Shown here: in pieces, positions 62,069-64,000 of the stretch | Layout of the letters: each line of letters starts with the position of its first letter | How positions within the stretch are numbered: the stretch's first letter is position 1 | NCBI GenBank assembly: GCA_965208775.1 | Contig: OZ242360.1 | Location: 2,790,001-2,854,000, forward strand | Direction: 5' to 3' | Length of the DNA: 64,000 nt | Source: JAPOVO01 sp026708165 | GTDB lineage: Bacteria > Chloroflexota > UBA11872 > VXNJ01 | Notes under the pieces: model-generated | Databases searched by the model: none | What the model was told of the DNA's origin: nothing | Seen by the model: the letters and a program-made list of their open reading frames with translations, nothing else | Translations under genes and position numbers: made by a program

Positions 62069-63112
62069 GTGTGGCGCAGAAGCCGTCTATCGGCGACAGT
62101 GTCGTTGCTTGTAATCGCGTTGCTGGCCTCAATGACAGCGGCTGTGACGATCGGTCCGGTCGCAATCAATCCGATCGTCGTATGGAAGATAATCGGGGCG
62201 CATGTATTGGCTATCGATGGCGGCGACTGGAGCAATGCGCACGACAACATCGTGTGGCTTATCCGTTTGCCCAGAGTGCTACTTGCAGGCGTAATAGGCG
62301 CGAGCTTGTCGGTGGTCGGCGCGGCGATGCAGGCTACGGTGCGAAACCCCGTTGCCGATCCGTACATTCTGGGCCTTTCATCCGGCGCCTCTGTCGGTGC
62401 GGTGCTGGTGATCCTGTTCGGACTCAATGTTTTTGGTCTTTATTCGCTTTCGATCGCGGCTTTTCTAGGCGCCTTGGGCGCATTCGCAATAGTGTTTCTG
62501 CTTGCGCAGCACCGCGGCAGACTGACTCCAGTGCGGCTAATCCTCGTGGGAGTGGCCGCGTCCTATGTGTTCTCGTCGGTGACGAGCTTCCTTATCTTCA
62601 GAGCGCAGGAATCGAGACAGGTCCAGGCGGTGCTGTTCTGGCTCGCCGGAAGCGTTGCCGGAGCCGAATGGGGCTTTTTGACGATCCCGACCGTGGTGCT
62701 GGCTGTGGGAACCGGTTTTCTGCTACTGCAAGCGCGCGCCATGAACGGACTCATAGCGGGTGAGGAAACGGCCGTAACGCTCGGAATAAACACGAGTAGA
62801 TTTCGAAAGCAGTTAATGGCCGTGGCGTCGCTGCTAACCGGGGTTATCGTTGCCGTCGCCGGGTCAATTGGATTCGTGGGTCTACTGATGCCTCACGCGG
62901 TTCGCCTGTTTGTGGGGTCGGACCATCGCAGGCTTTTGCCGGTCGCCATGCTGGCGGGCGCTATTTTTCTGATCTGGGTGGACGTGGTTGCCAGAGTCGT
63001 CGTGCAGCCGCAAGAGCTTCCGATCGGGGTTATCACGGCGATCGTAGGCGGTCCTGTCTTTCTACTGCTGATGCGGAAGCACAGCCAGGCCTTTGGGGGA
63101 GGCCGGACGTGA
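62069..63112 (+). CDS. FecCD-family ABC transporter permease
   Basis: The membrane subunit of the importer, 347 residues with about nine to ten helices. Characteristic segments are RLPRVLLAGVIGASLSVVGA, QATVRNPVADPYILGLSSGA, FWLAGSVAGAEWGFL, GSIGFVGLLMPHAVRLFVGS and ELPIGVITAIVGGPVFLLLM, all standard for BtuC/FecD/FhuB-type permeases. The apparent GTG start lies just behind the intercistronic hairpin and has GGAG at very short distance. Its stop overlaps the ATPase gene by 4 nt. Confidence 0.94.
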   Translation: MWRRSRLSATVSLLVIALLASMTAAVTIGPVAINPIVVWKIIGAHVLAIDGGDWSNAHDNIVWLIRLPRVLLAGVIGASLSVVGAAMQATVRNPVADPYILGLSSGASVGAVLVILFGLNVFGLYSLSIAAFLGALGAFAIVFLLAQHRGRLTPVRLILVGVAASYVFSSVTSFLIFRAQESRQVQAVLFWLAGSVAGAEWGFLTIPTVVLAVGTGFLLLQARAMNGLIAGEETAVTLGINTSRFRKQLMAVASLLTGVIVAVAGSIGFVGLLMPHAVRLFVGSDHRRLLPVAMLAGAIFLIWVDVVARVVVQPQELPIGVITAIVGGPVFLLLMRKHSQAFGGGRT

Positions 63113-63882
63113 GACTTGACGTGGAGCAAGTGACCTGGGAAGTGGAAGCCAAAAAAATCCTGAATGAAGTAACCCTGAGCGCCGATGACGATGAGTTCGT
63201 CGGGTTGATTGGCCCCAACGGCAGCGGGAAATCGAGCTTGCTGAGGTGCATATACCGGTCGCTGCGTCCCGACGCCGGGCTGATCTCCATCGACGGCGGC
63301 GATATCGCCCGGATGACAATTCGCGACTCAGCTCGAAAGACGGCCGTGGTATTGCAGGAGACACCGTCGGAGTTCGACTTTCAGGTAGAAGAGATCGTTT
63401 TCATGGGACGCACTCCGCACAAGGGGCTGCTCGACCGCGAGACGGACGAGGACCGTCGCATCGTGGCCGAGTCTCTGGAGAGGGTTGGCATGACGGAATT
63501 TGCCGACCGCAATTTCTGGACGCTTTCGGGCGGCGAGAAGCAGAGAGTGATAGTAGCCCGGGCTCTGGCGCAGCAGACTCGATTCCTCGTACTGGACGAG
63601 CCTACGAATCATCTTGACATAAAGTTTCAGATCGGGATTCTTGATCTCGTAAAGGGTCTCGGGGTCACTACTCTGGCAGCTTTGCACGACTTAAATCTGG
63701 CGGCCAGCTATTGCGACCGAATCTACGCGATTTCCGAAGGTAAAATCGTGGCGTCGGGCGCTCCAGAGCAAGTGTTGCGGCCTGAACTGATCCGGTCCAT
63801 TTATGGAATCGGCGCCATTGTCCAGCCTCATCCGAAGACCGGACGGCCGCATCTGCTCTTCTACTCCGACAACGGTCACTAG
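63109..63882 (+). CDS. ABC transporter ATP-binding protein (FecE/BtuD type)
   Basis: The ATPase of the importer, 257 residues. Walker A GPNGSGKS is at 35-42, the signature LSGGEKQR at 139-146, Walker B with the D-loop LDEPTNHLD at 162-170, and the switch histidine in LHDLNLAA. The GTG start overlaps the permease stop (GTGA). Cargo follows from the partners: a ferric chelate or corrinoid; the Fur-like site favours iron. Confidence 0.94.
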   Translation: MRLDVEQVTWEVEAKKILNEVTLSADDDEFVGLIGPNGSGKSSLLRCIYRSLRPDAGLISIDGGDIARMTIRDSARKTAVVLQETPSEFDFQVEEIVFMGRTPHKGLLDRETDEDRRIVAESLERVGMTEFADRNFWTLSGGEKQRVIVARALAQQTRFLVLDEPTNHLDIKFQIGILDLVKGLGVTTLAALHDLNLAASYCDRIYAISEGKIVASGAPEQVLRPELIRSIYGIGAIVQPHPKTGRPHLLFYSDNGH

Positions 63883-63920
63883 GAGCCGAACAGGTCAACC
63901 CAGTCGGGTTCCGGCTAGAC

Positions 63921-64000
63921 GTGGACTCCATTCGGCCGCTTGTAAGGATGCGCAGCCGGCGGGCACGTGAGTTCGTCAAGTACCATCCCGCCTTCGAGGT
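63921..64000 (+). CDS. possible partial gene at the window edge
   Basis: An open frame with a GTG at 63921 runs off the right end, reading VDSIRPLVRMRSRR then AREFVKYHPAFE. AGGAG lies about 36 nt upstream, rather far. The frame is also open 5' of the GTG. It lies downstream of the ABC ATPase and could be a further uptake gene, but nothing in the 26 visible codons identifies a family. Confidence 0.25.
   Translation, partial: MDSIRPLVRMRSRRAREFVKYHPAFE

Noticed and set aside
1..64000. CRISPR array, prophage or integrated element
   Set aside because: No regularly spaced direct repeats, cas genes, integrase, transposase or phage structural genes were seen.

Overview
The window is about 64 kb of GC-rich bacterial chromosome, densely coded on both strands. 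There is no rRNA, tRNA, prophage, insertion sequence or CRISPR array that I can support. The gene set points to a free-living bacterium with a peptidoglycan wall and rod shape: mreBCD, rodA, PBP2, murF, a MraY homologue and alanine racemase. It also has system I cytochrome c maturation and ferredoxin-linked 2-oxoacid metabolism, and many small oxidoreductases, aldolases and hydrolases of the kind abundant in Chloroflexota of the SAR202/Dehalococcoidia type. I infer Chloroflexota from this mixture and from dispersed palindromic repeats; no marker gene here proves it.

Layout. 0-10.9 kb: stand-alone catabolic genes (SDR, D-2-hydroxyacid dehydrogenase, HpcH/HpaI aldolase, SirB1-like protein, M81 peptidase, PHP protein), the two-gene korAB operon and folP. 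10.9-19.2 kb: a minus-strand envelope locus with murF, a sugar-isomerase-like TIM barrel, a Mur-ligase-like/alanine-racemase fusion, an APH-like protein, a MraY homologue and a GT4 glycosyltransferase. 19.3-22.2 kb: the t6A operon tsaE-tsaB-rimI-tsaD. 22.3-23.8 kb: glgA. 23.8-24.5 kb: a non-coding stretch carrying debris of dispersed repeats.

24.5-37.5 kb is one long minus-strand purine operon in the order guaA-purD-purE-purB-(purC remnant)-purS-purQ-purL-purF-purM-purN-purH, with most junctions overlapping or nearly so. Its purC is reduced to 81 codons, the start and end of the family joined in frame with the catalytic middle missing. A palindromic repeat sits at the 3' end of purS and supplies its last codons. 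Then come an M19 dipeptidase-like gene, thrB-rodA-mrdA-mreD-mreC-mreB (39.1-45.5 kb), and a PHP gene followed by lon (45.7-48.8 kb).

49.2-57.1 kb is a plus-strand cytochrome c maturation cluster: NUDIX hydrolase, CopD-like membrane protein, ccmE, a ccmA-ccmB fusion, ccmC, ccmD, ccmF, ccmH, and a membrane-anchored CcmI-like protein fused to a BNR/Asp-box propeller. It is followed by ThuA, SDR, aldo/keto reductase and SMP-30 family genes, and by an iron-type ABC importer (binding protein, permease, ATPase). The importer has a Fur-like site upstream and a strong intercistronic hairpin with a T-tract after the binding-protein gene. Many genes use TTG or GTG starts.

The observations most worth pursuing are the purC remnant inside an otherwise intact purine operon, the fusion of a Mur ligase that has lost its P-loop to an intact alanine racemase, the CcmI-propeller protein, and the repeat that has become part of purS.
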